In this document: piece by piece, positions 19,777 through 28,300 of the stretch
Layout of the letters: the number at the start of each line of letters is the position of its first letter
Numbering within the stretch: position 1 is the first letter of the stretch
NCBI GenBank assembly: GCA_963708865.1
Contig: CAVPUC010000009.1
Coordinates: 62,001 to 126,000, forward strand
Length of the DNA: 64,000 nt
Direction of reading: 5' to 3'
Source of the DNA: DAIDKA01 sp963708865
GTDB taxonomy: Bacteria; Pseudomonadota; Gammaproteobacteria; Steroidobacterales; Steroidobacteraceae
Translations under genes and position numbers: made by a program
Notes under the pieces: model-generated
The model's database searches: none
Told to the model about the DNA's origin: nothing
Seen by the model: the letters and a program-made list of their open reading frames with translations, nothing else

Positions 19777-20478
19777 CTACTCCAGACTGATACGGACGGC
19801 GGCTGCCGCGGCCAGCGGGGCGAGAGTGAACGACAGGACCACGATGGCCCCAAGTAGTTCCATGGGGGCAACATATGCCTCACCGCGGATGGCCAATTCC
19901 GTGGCTCGGCTCCCAAAAATCAGAATCGGGGCTGCCAGAGGCAGTATCAATATGGCAAGCAGCACGCCACCGCGCCGTGCGCCCAGGGTGAGTGCCGCCC
20001 CGATGGATCCGATGAAGCTCAGGGCCAGGCTACCCAGTGCCACGGTGAGCATGATACCCACGCCGGCCGTGGCTGGCACGCCCAAGGTGTAAGCCATCAA
20101 CGGCGCCATCACCGACAGGGGTACCCCGGTCAGCAGCCAGTGGGAGCTGGTCTTGCCCAGCAACAACCAGGTGAGCGACTGTCCTGATAGTGCGTATTGC
20201 TCCAACGTGCCGTCCTGCGCATCGTCACGGAACAGAAAATCCAGGGCCAGGAGCGCCGCCAGCAACGCACCGACCCACAACACGCCCGGCGCAATGCTGC
20301 GCAGGACCGTTCTTTCCGATGTCTCCGACAGCACGAACAGCGTGGTGACCAGCATGAAAAACGCCAAGGGATGCACTAGTTGCTCGGGCCGGCGGAAGGC
20401 GAGCAGCAGGTCGCGCTCGATCACCAATCGGGCGGCGAGCAGCGGCGGGGTCGTGGGCAGTGAATCGGGAGGCGTCAC
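19777..20478 (-). CDS. ccmB: haem exporter permease CcmB
   Basis: The 233-residue permease of the CcmABC ABC transporter has six hydrophobic segments and the conserved block L-W-V-G-A-L-L-A near residues 87-94, followed by L-x-x-L-F-x-x-D-x-x-D-G-x-L-E-Q. The start ATG at 20478 overlaps the ccmA stop by 4 bp. Length and composition are normal for the family. Confidence 0.92.
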   Translation of the reverse strand: MTPPDSLPTTPPLLAARLVIERDLLLAFRRPEQLVHPLAFFMLVTTLFVLSETSERTVLRSIAPGVLWVGALLAALLALDFLFRDDAQDGTLEQYALSGQSLTWLLLGKTSSHWLLTGVPLSVMAPLMAYTLGVPATAGVGIMLTVALGSLALSFIGSIGAALTLGARRGGVLLAILILPLAAPILIFGSRATELAIRGEAYVAPMELLGAIVVLSFTLAPLAAAAAVRISLE

Positions 20479-21110
20479 GCTGACAGATGCAATTCGCGCA
20501 GCCGCGCGGGCTCCACTTGCAAGCCGTGATGCACGGCGGCGATCGCCAGTCCTCCGGAGCTCAGATGCGCATCCAGGAGCGATGCAACCAGCGCCTGGCC
20601 GGCGCTGTCGAGGTTGGTCGTCGGCTCATCCAGCAACCACAGCGGCACCGCGGCCAGCAACAGGCCGGCCAGCGCCACGCGCCGCCGCTGTCCGGCAGAC
20701 AGGGTGCGCACCGGACGGGTGGCAAATTCGCCCGCCCCCAGTCGGGTCAGGGCCGCGTGGATCGCCGCCTGGCTAACCGGACGGCGAATGCCGGTCCAGA
20801 ACCGCAGGTTTTCCACCCCCGACAGATCCGGTTTGAGCGGCGGTTCATGGCCCAGGTAGACGAGCGCCGCATGAAAGCCCTCACGGTCCTCCCGCACATC
20901 CTCCCCGTTCCAGAAGACACGGCCTTGCTCCACCTGGTTCAAGCCGCACAGCGCGCGCAACAGCGTGGTCTTGCCTGCACCATTGACGCCCGTCAACTGC
21001 AACAGCTCCCCGCCGCGCACGGTCAGGTCGACTCCCTTCAGCACATGGCGTTCCGAGCGCCACAGGTGCAGATTTTCCGCCCGCAAAGTTGAACCGGACC
21101 CGCTTCCCAA
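20475..21110 (-). CDS. ccmA: haem exporter ATP-binding subunit CcmA
   Basis: The 211-residue ABC ATPase drives CcmE release. It shows Walker A (G-V-N-G-A-G-K-T-T), the ABC signature in the form L-S-A-G-Q-R-R-R-V-A-L-A, which is typical of CcmA, Walker B (L-W-L-L-D-E-P-T) and the D-loop T-N-L-D. It is the first gene of the nine-gene ccm operon (ccmABCDEFGHI, System I). The 155 bp upstream, shared with the TnpB gene, should hold the operon promoter, but no clear box was seen. Confidence 0.95.
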   Translation of the reverse strand: MGSGSGSTLRAENLHLWRSERHVLKGVDLTVRGGELLQLTGVNGAGKTTLLRALCGLNQVEQGRVFWNGEDVREDREGFHAALVYLGHEPPLKPDLSGVENLRFWTGIRRPVSQAAIHAALTRLGAGEFATRPVRTLSAGQRRRVALAGLLLAAVPLWLLDEPTTNLDSAGQALVASLLDAHLSSGGLAIAAVHHGLQVEPARLRELHLSA

Positions 21111-21253
21111 ACCCGCTCCTCGGACACCGCCAGCAATCCGCTAGTCTCGCAAAGTCAGTGGCTTATGGCCATCCCTTCAATGGGGCGACATGGACGTTCG
21201 CAACCCGCCAGTGACTTGCGTACCGAAGTGAAGCAGCAACGCCCGCGACGAGC

Positions 21254-21259
21254 GATAAT
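21254..21259 (+). promoter_or_regulatory. candidate -10 element upstream of tnpB
   Basis: GATAAT ends 6 nt before the ATG of the TnpB gene and no Shine-Dalgarno sequence intervenes. This suggests a leaderless transcript. It is inferred from spacing only. Confidence 0.35.
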
Positions 21260-21265
21260 TGGCTC

Positions 21266-22417
21266 ATGCCGCGATCATTCATGCGCACGCTTCGCTTGAA
21301 GGTCCGTGGGGAGTCCTACGGATGGCTCAATGCCGCAGCGACCGAAGTGAATCAAGTGTTCAACTACTGCAATGAGATCAGCATCAATACCGCGACTCGC
21401 TCGGATACCAAGCGTAAGTGGCTCACGGGGTTTGACTTATGCAACCTGACGTCCGGGGCGAGCCCGTATTTTGACAAGATCGGCGCGGACACGATCCAAT
21501 CGGTCTGTACCCACTACGCCCAGAAACGCCAGGCCGCCAAGCGGCTTAAATTGCGCTGGCGGGTGAGTCGTGGGGCCAAGCGCTCGCTCGGGTGGATCCC
21601 ATTCAAGGCAGCCAGTCTCAAGCGCAAAGGCGCCTGCCTGCGCTTTGCCGGCAAGGGCTTTCGAGTGTTCGAAAAAGAGCGTCTGGAGGGCGTCCAATGG
21701 CAGGGTGGGTGCTTCGCTCAGGATGCAGTGGGGGAGTGGTGGTTATGTTTGCCGGTGAAGATCAAGGCAGAAGAGTCCGTGGCGCCCTACGAAGCCGTCG
21801 GGATCGATCTGGGACTGAAGGACATCGCCGTCACCAGTGAGGCAGAGCGCCTGGTGGCCGGGCGCTGGACGCACAAACTGGCCCCGAAACTAGCCCAGGC
21901 GCAGCGCCGCGGCCACAAGCGCCAGGCCAAGCGCATTCACAGAAAGGTCGCCCGCTGCCGGGCCGATGCCTTGCATAAGTTCTCAACAAGCATCGTCGAG
22001 AGGTATCAGTCCATCATCGTGGGCGATGTGAGCAGCCGCAAGCTCGTGAAGACACGGATGGCGAAGTCCGTGCTCGATTCAGGGTGGGGCATGCTCAAGA
22101 GGTTTCTGGAGTACAAGAGCCAGCAGGCTGCCAGGAGCTTTGAAGTCGTCAACGAGCGAAATACCAGCGTCACCTGTGCCACTTGCGGAAGCCTCAGCGG
22201 TCCGCGAGGGATGAACGGGTTGATTGTGAGATTCTGGGTATGCAGCGACTGTGGGACGTCGCATGACCGGGACGTGAATGCGGCCCGAAATATCCTGATC
22301 GGGTCCAGGTGTCGGACCTCCGTTTGCGGGAACAAGTCATCGCCCTGGCTGATTCCGCCGAGCCGCGCCTATCGGGTGCGCGAGGCAGGAAAAGAATCTG
22401 CCTGGGCGACGGCATGA
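21266..22417 (+). CDS. tnpB: IS200/IS605-type TnpB (OrfB) RNA-guided nuclease homologue
   Basis: The 383-residue protein has the TnpB layout: an N-terminal helical/wedge part, RuvC-I G-I-D-L-G-L-K-D (D181), a basic bridge-like stretch (residues 205-232), a RuvC-II region reading I-I-V-G-D-V-S-S (residues 250-257), a four-Cys zinc ribbon (C304, C307, C327, C330) and RuvC-III H-D-R-D-V-N-A-A-R-N (D336). Gly253 occupies the place usually held by the catalytic Glu. Glu297 in V-N-E-R-N-T-S may replace it; this is inference. No TnpA gene lies nearby. A tRNA-Leu gene begins 48 nt after the stop. A guide RNA, if present, should overlap the gene's 3' end. Confidence 0.88.
   Translation: MPRSFMRTLRLKVRGESYGWLNAAATEVNQVFNYCNEISINTATRSDTKRKWLTGFDLCNLTSGASPYFDKIGADTIQSVCTHYAQKRQAAKRLKLRWRVSRGAKRSLGWIPFKAASLKRKGACLRFAGKGFRVFEKERLEGVQWQGGCFAQDAVGEWWLCLPVKIKAEESVAPYEAVGIDLGLKDIAVTSEAERLVAGRWTHKLAPKLAQAQRRGHKRQAKRIHRKVARCRADALHKFSTSIVERYQSIIVGDVSSRKLVKTRMAKSVLDSGWGMLKRFLEYKSQQAARSFEVVNERNTSVTCATCGSLSGPRGMNGLIVRFWVCSDCGTSHDRDVNAARNILIGSRCRTSVCGNKSSPWLIPPSRAYRVREAGKESAWATA
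22383..22403 (+). repeat. hairpin at the tnpB 3' end
   Basis: AGGCAG and CTGCCT flank a 9-base loop, overlapping the last codons of tnpB. Guide RNAs of TnpB elements are usually encoded at this place, so the hairpin may be part of a right-end/omega-RNA structure. The true element end was not determined. Confidence 0.4.
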
Positions 22418-22464
22418 GCACCGGGTTCTGTAGAATCGGGACACGACACGCTCCGCAAACCGAT

Positions 22465-22553
22465 GCCCGGATGGCGAAATTGGTAGACGCAAGGGACTTA
22501 AAATCCCTCGACCCTAACAGGTCATCCCGGTTCAAGTCCGGGTCCGGGCACCA
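22465..22553 (+). tRNA. tRNA-Leu (UAA)
   Basis: The acceptor arms GCCCGGA and TCCGGGC pair, and a CCA end is encoded. The anticodon stem AGGGA/TCCCT encloses the loop CTTAAAA, giving anticodon TAA at 22499-22501. The T-arm carries GGTTCAAGTCC. A long variable arm fits a class II leucine tRNA of 89 nt. It sits directly after the TnpB gene. Confidence 0.96.
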
Positions 22554-22573
22554 CAGGACTTAAGAACACATAA

Positions 22574-23329
22574 ATGAAGCAGCCCACTCGCCCCAAACGG
22601 ATCCTGTCAGTCAACGTCGGGGGCAGCCACGTCAAGATCCTGCGCTCGGACTTGCCGGCGGATCAAAACAGCGAGCGGCACGTCGTGTCGGGCCCGAACC
22701 TCACGCCCGGGCAGATGGTCAAGGCGATCCGCGCCCTGGCGGAAGGCTGGACCTTTGATGCCGTCGCGATCGGCTATCCCGGAGTGGTCTGGCATGGGCG
22801 GCCCATCGTTGAACCGCACCATCTGGGCAGGGGTTGGGTGGCGTTTGATTACGCGGCGGCCTTCGGCAAACCGGTGCGCATGATCAACGATGCGGCCATG
22901 CAGGCCATCGGCAGCTATGAGGGTGGCCGAATGCTGTTCCTCGGCCTGGGAACCGGCCTGGGGTCGGCGCTGATCCTGAGCGGTGTCATCGAGCCCATGG
23001 AGCTGGGCCACCTGCCCTACCGCAAGGGCCGCACCTACGAGGATTATGTCGGCGCCGCGGGGCTTGCCCGGCTGGGCAAGAAACGCTGGCGCCGTGCGGT
23101 CTTCGACGTGGTCGAGACGCTGAGTACGGCCTTTGAAGTGGACTACGTGATGCTCGGCGGCGGCAATGTGGCGAAACTCAAAACCCTGCCGCCCCGGGTG
23201 CGTGCCGGACACAACTACAATGCCTTCATCGGCGGGTTCCGGTTGTGGCGGGAGAAATCCTGGAGCGCGCCGACTGACCCAACCCGGCGCCGCTACACGC
23301 CCGGCAAAGCGCAGCCGCGCGCACGCTGA
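22574..23329 (+). CDS. ROK-type sugar kinase (polyphosphate/ATP glucokinase-like)
   Basis: The 251-residue protein resembles ROK-family glucokinases, including polyphosphate glucokinases. The N-terminal phosphate motif is V-N-V-G-G-S-H-V-K (residues 13-21). G-Y-P-G-V-V follows near residue 74, then the catalytic-type N-D-A-A-M-Q-A near residues 111-117 and the glycine-rich L-G-L-G-T-G-L-G-S-A near 127-136. E-L-G-H lies near 152-155 as in ROK sugar sites. The usual D-x-G-G-T first motif has Asn and Ser replacements. It begins about 20 nt after tRNA-Leu and is followed closely by three co-directional genes. Confidence 0.8.
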   Translation: MKQPTRPKRILSVNVGGSHVKILRSDLPADQNSERHVVSGPNLTPGQMVKAIRALAEGWTFDAVAIGYPGVVWHGRPIVEPHHLGRGWVAFDYAAAFGKPVRMINDAAMQAIGSYEGGRMLFLGLGTGLGSALILSGVIEPMELGHLPYRKGRTYEDYVGAAGLARLGKKRWRRAVFDVVETLSTAFEVDYVMLGGGNVAKLKTLPPRVRAGHNYNAFIGGFRLWREKSWSAPTDPTRRRYTPGKAQPRAR

Positions 23330-23337
23330 GCCTGGCG

Positions 23338-23853
23338 GTGTGCATCTGCTATCAGTTCGAGCATGGCGAGGCCCATCCCGGTCAGGCGGTGCCGGTGGTG
23401 CGCGAATTTGACGGTCCGCGTGAGGCCCTGGACATGCGCTGGGGCCTGATTCCGTATGCCGCGCGCGGCAAACCGGGTGACACTCCGGTGATTCACGCGC
23501 CGCTGCAGGAACTGGACTCGGAGCTTTATCGCGGTCCATGGGTGAATGGACAGCGCTGTCTGCAGCTCGCCACGAGCTTCCAGTTCTGGAAAGCCGACCA
23601 TCAGGGCCGCCGCGCCTGCTATCGGGCACGTCCGGTGAATCCGGCGAGATTCGCGCTGGCGGGTCTGTGGGACCGCTCCCAGCCTCCCGGTGGAGTGATG
23701 ATCGAAAGCTGCGCGCTGGTCACGCTGCCCGGCGGTATGCCGGTCATTCTCGGGGCCGCCGATCAGGCGGCATGGCTGACCGGCACCGCCGAGGAAGCCG
23801 CCGCGCTGCTGCGGCCGTTCCCCATGAGCCACCTGCATCTGACACCCGTATAA
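23338..23853 (+). CDS. divergent SRAP (HMCES/YedK-like) protein
   Basis: SRAP proteins bond through Cys2 to abasic sites in single-stranded DNA. This 171-residue protein starts at GTG, giving M-C-I-C-Y with Cys2 present, and has R-W-G-L-I-P, R-C-L-Q-L-A, L-A-G-L-W-D and G-M-P-V-I-L. The family N-A-R-x-E block is replaced by I-H-A-P-L-Q-E. The F-Y-E-W catalytic Glu region reads F-Q-F-W, and the His before R-M-P is missing. It is short for the family. It may be a degenerate SRAP fold or one with altered chemistry. It starts 8 nt after the kinase stop. Confidence 0.75.
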   Translation: MCICYQFEHGEAHPGQAVPVVREFDGPREALDMRWGLIPYAARGKPGDTPVIHAPLQELDSELYRGPWVNGQRCLQLATSFQFWKADHQGRRACYRARPVNPARFALAGLWDRSQPPGGVMIESCALVTLPGGMPVILGAADQAAWLTGTAEEAAALLRPFPMSHLHLTPV

Positions 23854-23871
23854 ATTGAAGGAAGCTCCGCC

Positions 23872-24549
23872 ATGATCCGACGCGTCATCCTGCTGTTCAC
23901 CCTGGCCGCATCCGCGCTGCCCCTGGTAGCCTCGGGGCAAACGCCGTGGACCGAAGGCACGAACTACTTCCGGGTCGTTCCGGCGCTGCCGACGAGCGTC
24001 CCGCCAGGCAAGCTCGAAGTGACCGAGGTGTTCTCCTACGCCTGTCCGCATTGCTCGGAGTTTCGCCCCGTGGTCAAAGAGTTGAAGGCGGCGCTGCCGC
24101 CCAATGCAGTGTTCACGCAACGCCCGGCTTCCTTCAACGCAACCGAGGACTGGCCGATGTTCCAGCGCGCCTATGTCACGGCCGAAGTGTTGGGCATCGC
24201 CGAGCGCGCCAACGACGGGATATTCGATGCCGTGTGGAAGAGCGGCGAACTCGCCGTGGTCGATCCACAGACCAATCGCCTGAGGAGCCCGCAGCCCTCG
24301 ATCGAGGACGCCGCCAAGGTCTATAACAAGCTCACCGGCGTTCCGGTGGAGAAGTTCATGGCCGTCAGTCAGTCCTTTGCGGTGGAAGTGAGGATGAAGG
24401 CCGACGATGCCTACGTGCTGCACGGTCAGGTCGATTCCACCCCGACCATCATCGTGAATGGCAAGTACCGTCTCAATGCCACCTCGGCGGGGGGCGCCAC
24501 CCAGCTGCTGCAGCTGGTGAAATTCCTGGTCGCCAAGGAATCTCATTGA
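23872..24549 (+). CDS. periplasmic DsbA-like thiol:disulfide oxidoreductase
   Basis: The 225-residue protein has a signal peptide (residues 1-22, cleavage near A-S-G-Q), then a thioredoxin fold with a helical insert. The active site is Y-A-C-P-H-C-S-E-F near residues 57-65, with the CPHC pair of DsbA. The cis-Pro loop reads D-S-T-P-T-I-I-V-N near residues 189-197. It probably introduces disulfide bonds into exported proteins. The gene's TGA overlaps the TTG start of the following methyltransferase. Confidence 0.9.
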   Translation: MIRRVILLFTLAASALPLVASGQTPWTEGTNYFRVVPALPTSVPPGKLEVTEVFSYACPHCSEFRPVVKELKAALPPNAVFTQRPASFNATEDWPMFQRAYVTAEVLGIAERANDGIFDAVWKSGELAVVDPQTNRLRSPQPSIEDAAKVYNKLTGVPVEKFMAVSQSFAVEVRMKADDAYVLHGQVDSTPTIIVNGKYRLNATSAGGATQLLQLVKFLVAKESH

Positions 24550-25391
24550 GCGATGCGGGTCGCGGACCGCTGCTGACGGCTGAAACCCACGCGCTGATGG
24601 CGCAGGCACTGGCCACGGGCGCCACGCACTGTGACTGCTCGCTGGATCTGGGCCGCACGGTGAGTGCGGTGGGACTTGCGGCCTCGGGATTCACCTGGGG
24701 CGATGCGCGCTATCCGTGGCCGGCCACGATCAAGGCCCGGACCATCTATCACTGGAACGGTTCATGCTTCGAACCGGTGTCGGTTTACGCAGGCTCGCTC
24801 ATCAAGCTGGTGCCCACGCCGTGGGGGCCGCCGACGTTTGAAATCGACGGGATCAAGATGCTGCCGAGCGCGAACGAATCCCCCTTCGAGGACGCGCGTC
24901 GCAAGGTCGAGCTGGTCGGCGTGCGTCAACGATGCGTGCTGGATACGTGCGGCGGCCTGGGCTACTTCGCCGCCTGGTGTCTGCAACTGGGGGCCACGCG
25001 CGTGCTGTCGTGCGAAAAAAATCCCAGCGTACTGTGGCTGCGGGACCTGAACCCCTGGTCGCCGCGGCGCGCCGCGGCGCTCGAGGTGCGCAACGTGGCC
25101 ATCGACCGCCATATCGATACCCTGGCTGAGGCGAGCTTCGATGTGGTGCTGCACGATCCGCCGCGCTTCGGCATCGCGGGGGAGCTGTACTCGCGACAGT
25201 TTTACCTGCAGCTGGCGCGCGTGCTCAAGCCCGGAGGGGCACTGTTTCATTACACCGGCAGTCCCAACCAACTCACCACCGGCCGGGATGTGCAAGGCGA
25301 GGTCCTGCGGCGCCTCAAGGACAGCGGCTTTGAGGCGCGCCGCGCGTTGGACGGCGTGCTCGCCCGCTCAGTACTCAAACCGATACGATAG
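24546..25391 (+). CDS. class I SAM-dependent methyltransferase-like protein
   Basis: The 281-residue protein has a Rossmann methyltransferase core. The SAM motif V-L-D-T-C-G-G-L-G-Y-F-A lies near residues 126-137 and the acidic strand end L-S-C-E-K-N near 149-154. The post-motif V-V-L-H-D-P-P-R-F-G is near residues 201-210, and L-K-P-G-G-A-L-F-H-Y-T near 227-237. The N-terminal 110 residues are specific to this family and may form a substrate domain. It starts at TTG, overlapping the upstream stop. Its 3' end overlaps convergent tamB by 24 bp. The substrate is unknown. Confidence 0.78.
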   Translation: MSDAGRGPLLTAETHALMAQALATGATHCDCSLDLGRTVSAVGLAASGFTWGDARYPWPATIKARTIYHWNGSCFEPVSVYAGSLIKLVPTPWGPPTFEIDGIKMLPSANESPFEDARRKVELVGVRQRCVLDTCGGLGYFAAWCLQLGATRVLSCEKNPSVLWLRDLNPWSPRRAAALEVRNVAIDRHIDTLAEASFDVVLHDPPRFGIAGELYSRQFYLQLARVLKPGGALFHYTGSPNQLTTGRDVQGEVLRRLKDSGFEARRALDGVLARSVLKPIR

Positions 25392-28300
25392 ACCGACGCT
25401 GCTGCCGGGGTCATTGTCGGGGGTCGTGCCCTGTACGGTCGCCGTGCCGGTGCCGACCTGGGTCTGCAATTTCAGCTTGTTGGTCAGATCCACATCCACC
25501 TGCAGCTGCGTGGAACCGGTGGTGTTCTGTTTGAGGTCGACGAAAATCCGGCTGGTCACATAGCGGCCGGCCTCGATGGTCGCACCGGTGTTCTGAGTGC
25601 TGCCCGGAACCGCGCTGTCATTGCTGCCCACCGCCAGCCGGTCCAACCCCAGGCGCTTCTGCAACTCCACCAGGGGATTCAAGCCACTGCCCGCGCCCGT
25701 CAGGGTGACGAGCGCCGCGCCCAGCTGCGCGGCCTGGATGGCGGTCAACTGTCCGGCGCTTTCACCGAACAGCAGGCGCGCAAGGATTTCATCCTGCGGT
25801 AATTGCGGCACGCTGGTGAGCTCGAACTGCGGCGCATCGGCGACGCCCGTGATGTGCAGCGTGACCGTGGTATCCAGTGCCTGGGTCGACGCCGTGAAGT
25901 CCAGAGTCGGATCGATCTTGCCTGTGACGTCCGAGCCGGCGAAGCTGACGCGTCCGGCGCTGAAGGTCAGGCGGGCGCTGGCGAGGGTGAAGAGCCCGCG
26001 CTGCAGGTCAAAGCCGCCATCGACGGTCGGGGCGCGGGCCGTGCCGCCGATCTGCACCGTGCCCCCCAGTTCAGCGTCCAGTCCGCGGCCCTTCACCAGG
26101 ATCTGGCGCGGCGCGTTGACGGCGACTTTCATATTGACCACAGGTCCGCTGGGCGTCGGGTTGATCACCGGCTTCTCACCGGGTCGGTGCACGTTGAGGA
26201 TGGCGACATTCGGCGGAAAACTGCTGGGGATCTCCACCGTGGCACGATTCACGAACACCGTGCCTGCCAGGGTGAGTTCATGCAGCAAGGTTCCCTGCAG
26301 GGTGAGGTCGGCGTTGACGCTGCCGGTCACGATACTGCTGGTGAAGGGCTGCGCCGCGCGCGCGGTGAAGCGCATATCCACCGGCCAGCCGCCTTCGAGC
26401 ACACCCAGCGTGCCCGTGGCCGAGATGGTGCCGGCCGCAGCGTGCGCGGTGAGTGCCGTGATGCGCAGTTCCTTCTGCGTGCCTTCCAGATTTCCCTCGA
26501 TTTCGGTGAGATCGAAGCCATGGCGATAGTCATGGACCGCACCCTTGTGCAGTTGCACCGCGCCTTTCACCGTCGGTACGTCCAAGGTTCCCGCCACCGC
26601 CGCATTCACCTCCAGCGTGCCGCTGATGCGCCGACCGGCGCTTTCGAGCAAGGGGTTGAAGCGAGTGAGATCGATATTGCCGTTCGCGGTCACGGCGATC
26701 GGGCCACTCCAGGGGACCGTACCGTCCACCGTCATGTGCGAGGAGTCACCGGCGGAGGTGCGCAGCTCGATGCGCGCGCCTTCTGTTGCCAGATTCACGG
26801 TGGCACTCAGCTGTACGGGCGGCAGACTGCCCGCATCGCCCGGGGCACGCAGATCCGTGCCGGTGAACTTCACTTCGCCCACCGGATGCGGAAGACTGCC
26901 CTGCACCTGCAGCGTGCCGTGCAGCTTTCCGGAAGCGAGATAACCGGGCAGCACCGCATCGATCAGGCCCGGTGTGGCATCCGTCAGTTCGGCCTTCAAC
27001 CCAAGCTGCGGCTGGATTTCACCGGATGCCGTCAGCACGGCATCCGCGAGGCTCGCGCGCAACCCGGCGAGCGATAGCCCGTGTGCGAAGTCCACGGTCG
27101 CCGGCTGCAGCAGCTTTACCGCAACGCCGCGAATTTCACCGTTGACAGCGGTCAGCTGCAGAGCGCTCTTGCCGATATCGAGCAGTGCCTGGCTTTGCAC
27201 CTGGGCGGGCTTGCCCAGGATCTGCGACTGCGCGGCGAGCTCGAGCTGCAGTGCATGCAGCGGTCCGGTACCGGTCAGCGTCCCGTTGACTTTCAGCGCA
27301 CCGATTTCCAAGTCATTGGTGCTGACCTGCAGGTTGGTTTGCGCAGTCTTGCCCGCAGCGGGGCCTGTGCCTGCCGCAACCAGATTCAGCGAGCCGGTGA
27401 GGCTCCCCGCCAGGTGCTGGCCCAACAACTGGTTAAGATCGCCGAGTTTGGCGAACGACCATTTGAGGCCGCCCTGGGACTGATCCAGATCGTGCGCCAG
27501 GGTGATATCCCCTTCGGCATGCAAGCTTTGCCAGTCAGCGTGCGGCAAGCGAACGTGAACGCTCTGGCCCGGCAGTACCACGACATCCGCCTGCAAGGTC
27601 AAGGGTTGCGCGGCAAGCTGGCCGCTCAGCTTCACCTGCGCATGCGGGGCGTGCGGCAGGTCAGCGAGATCGAAGCTCGCATGTACCGTCCCGGGCGCGG
27701 AGTTGCGCATCATCACTGCCGCCTCGCCATCGCCAGCCAGATGCAGCGCGGCGGTAGTGCCGCTTACGTCCGCGCGCATATCGGCATGACCGGACAATGC
27801 CGGTAGCAGCAGCGACAGATCGGCCAGCGAGAGGCGGGTTTTTCCGCTGGCCGTCCAAGGCCCATCTGCGCGTTTCGGTGCCGCCAGGTTCCCGGACAGC
27901 GTCACGCTCAAGGCCTTGTTGGCGACAGTCGAGGGGGCTAACTTCCATTCGCCCGCCGCGTAACTGGCCCGAATATCCGCGCTCTCTGGCCCCCGCAACC
28001 ACGGGTGCAGCGTGGCCTGGGTCGAATCCAGGTTGCCCGATGCCGTGGCGTGCAGCTGCAGCGCGAGGGCCTTCTGTTGGCCCGCGAGATGCACTCGCAG
28101 CGGTCCGGTCAGACCGCCCGGGACCGACTGCATCAGGTTGGCGATGTTGCCCACCGTCAGATCAGCATCGAGTTCGCGGGTTGCGGCCGCCAGCCCCTTG
28201 GCGCGCAATTCAAAGCTCGGATGCGAGACATGCAGCTGAAACGGTCGGGTGGTTTCTTCAAACTGGATCGAGCCATCCAGCATCAGCGGCGCGCCCGCCA

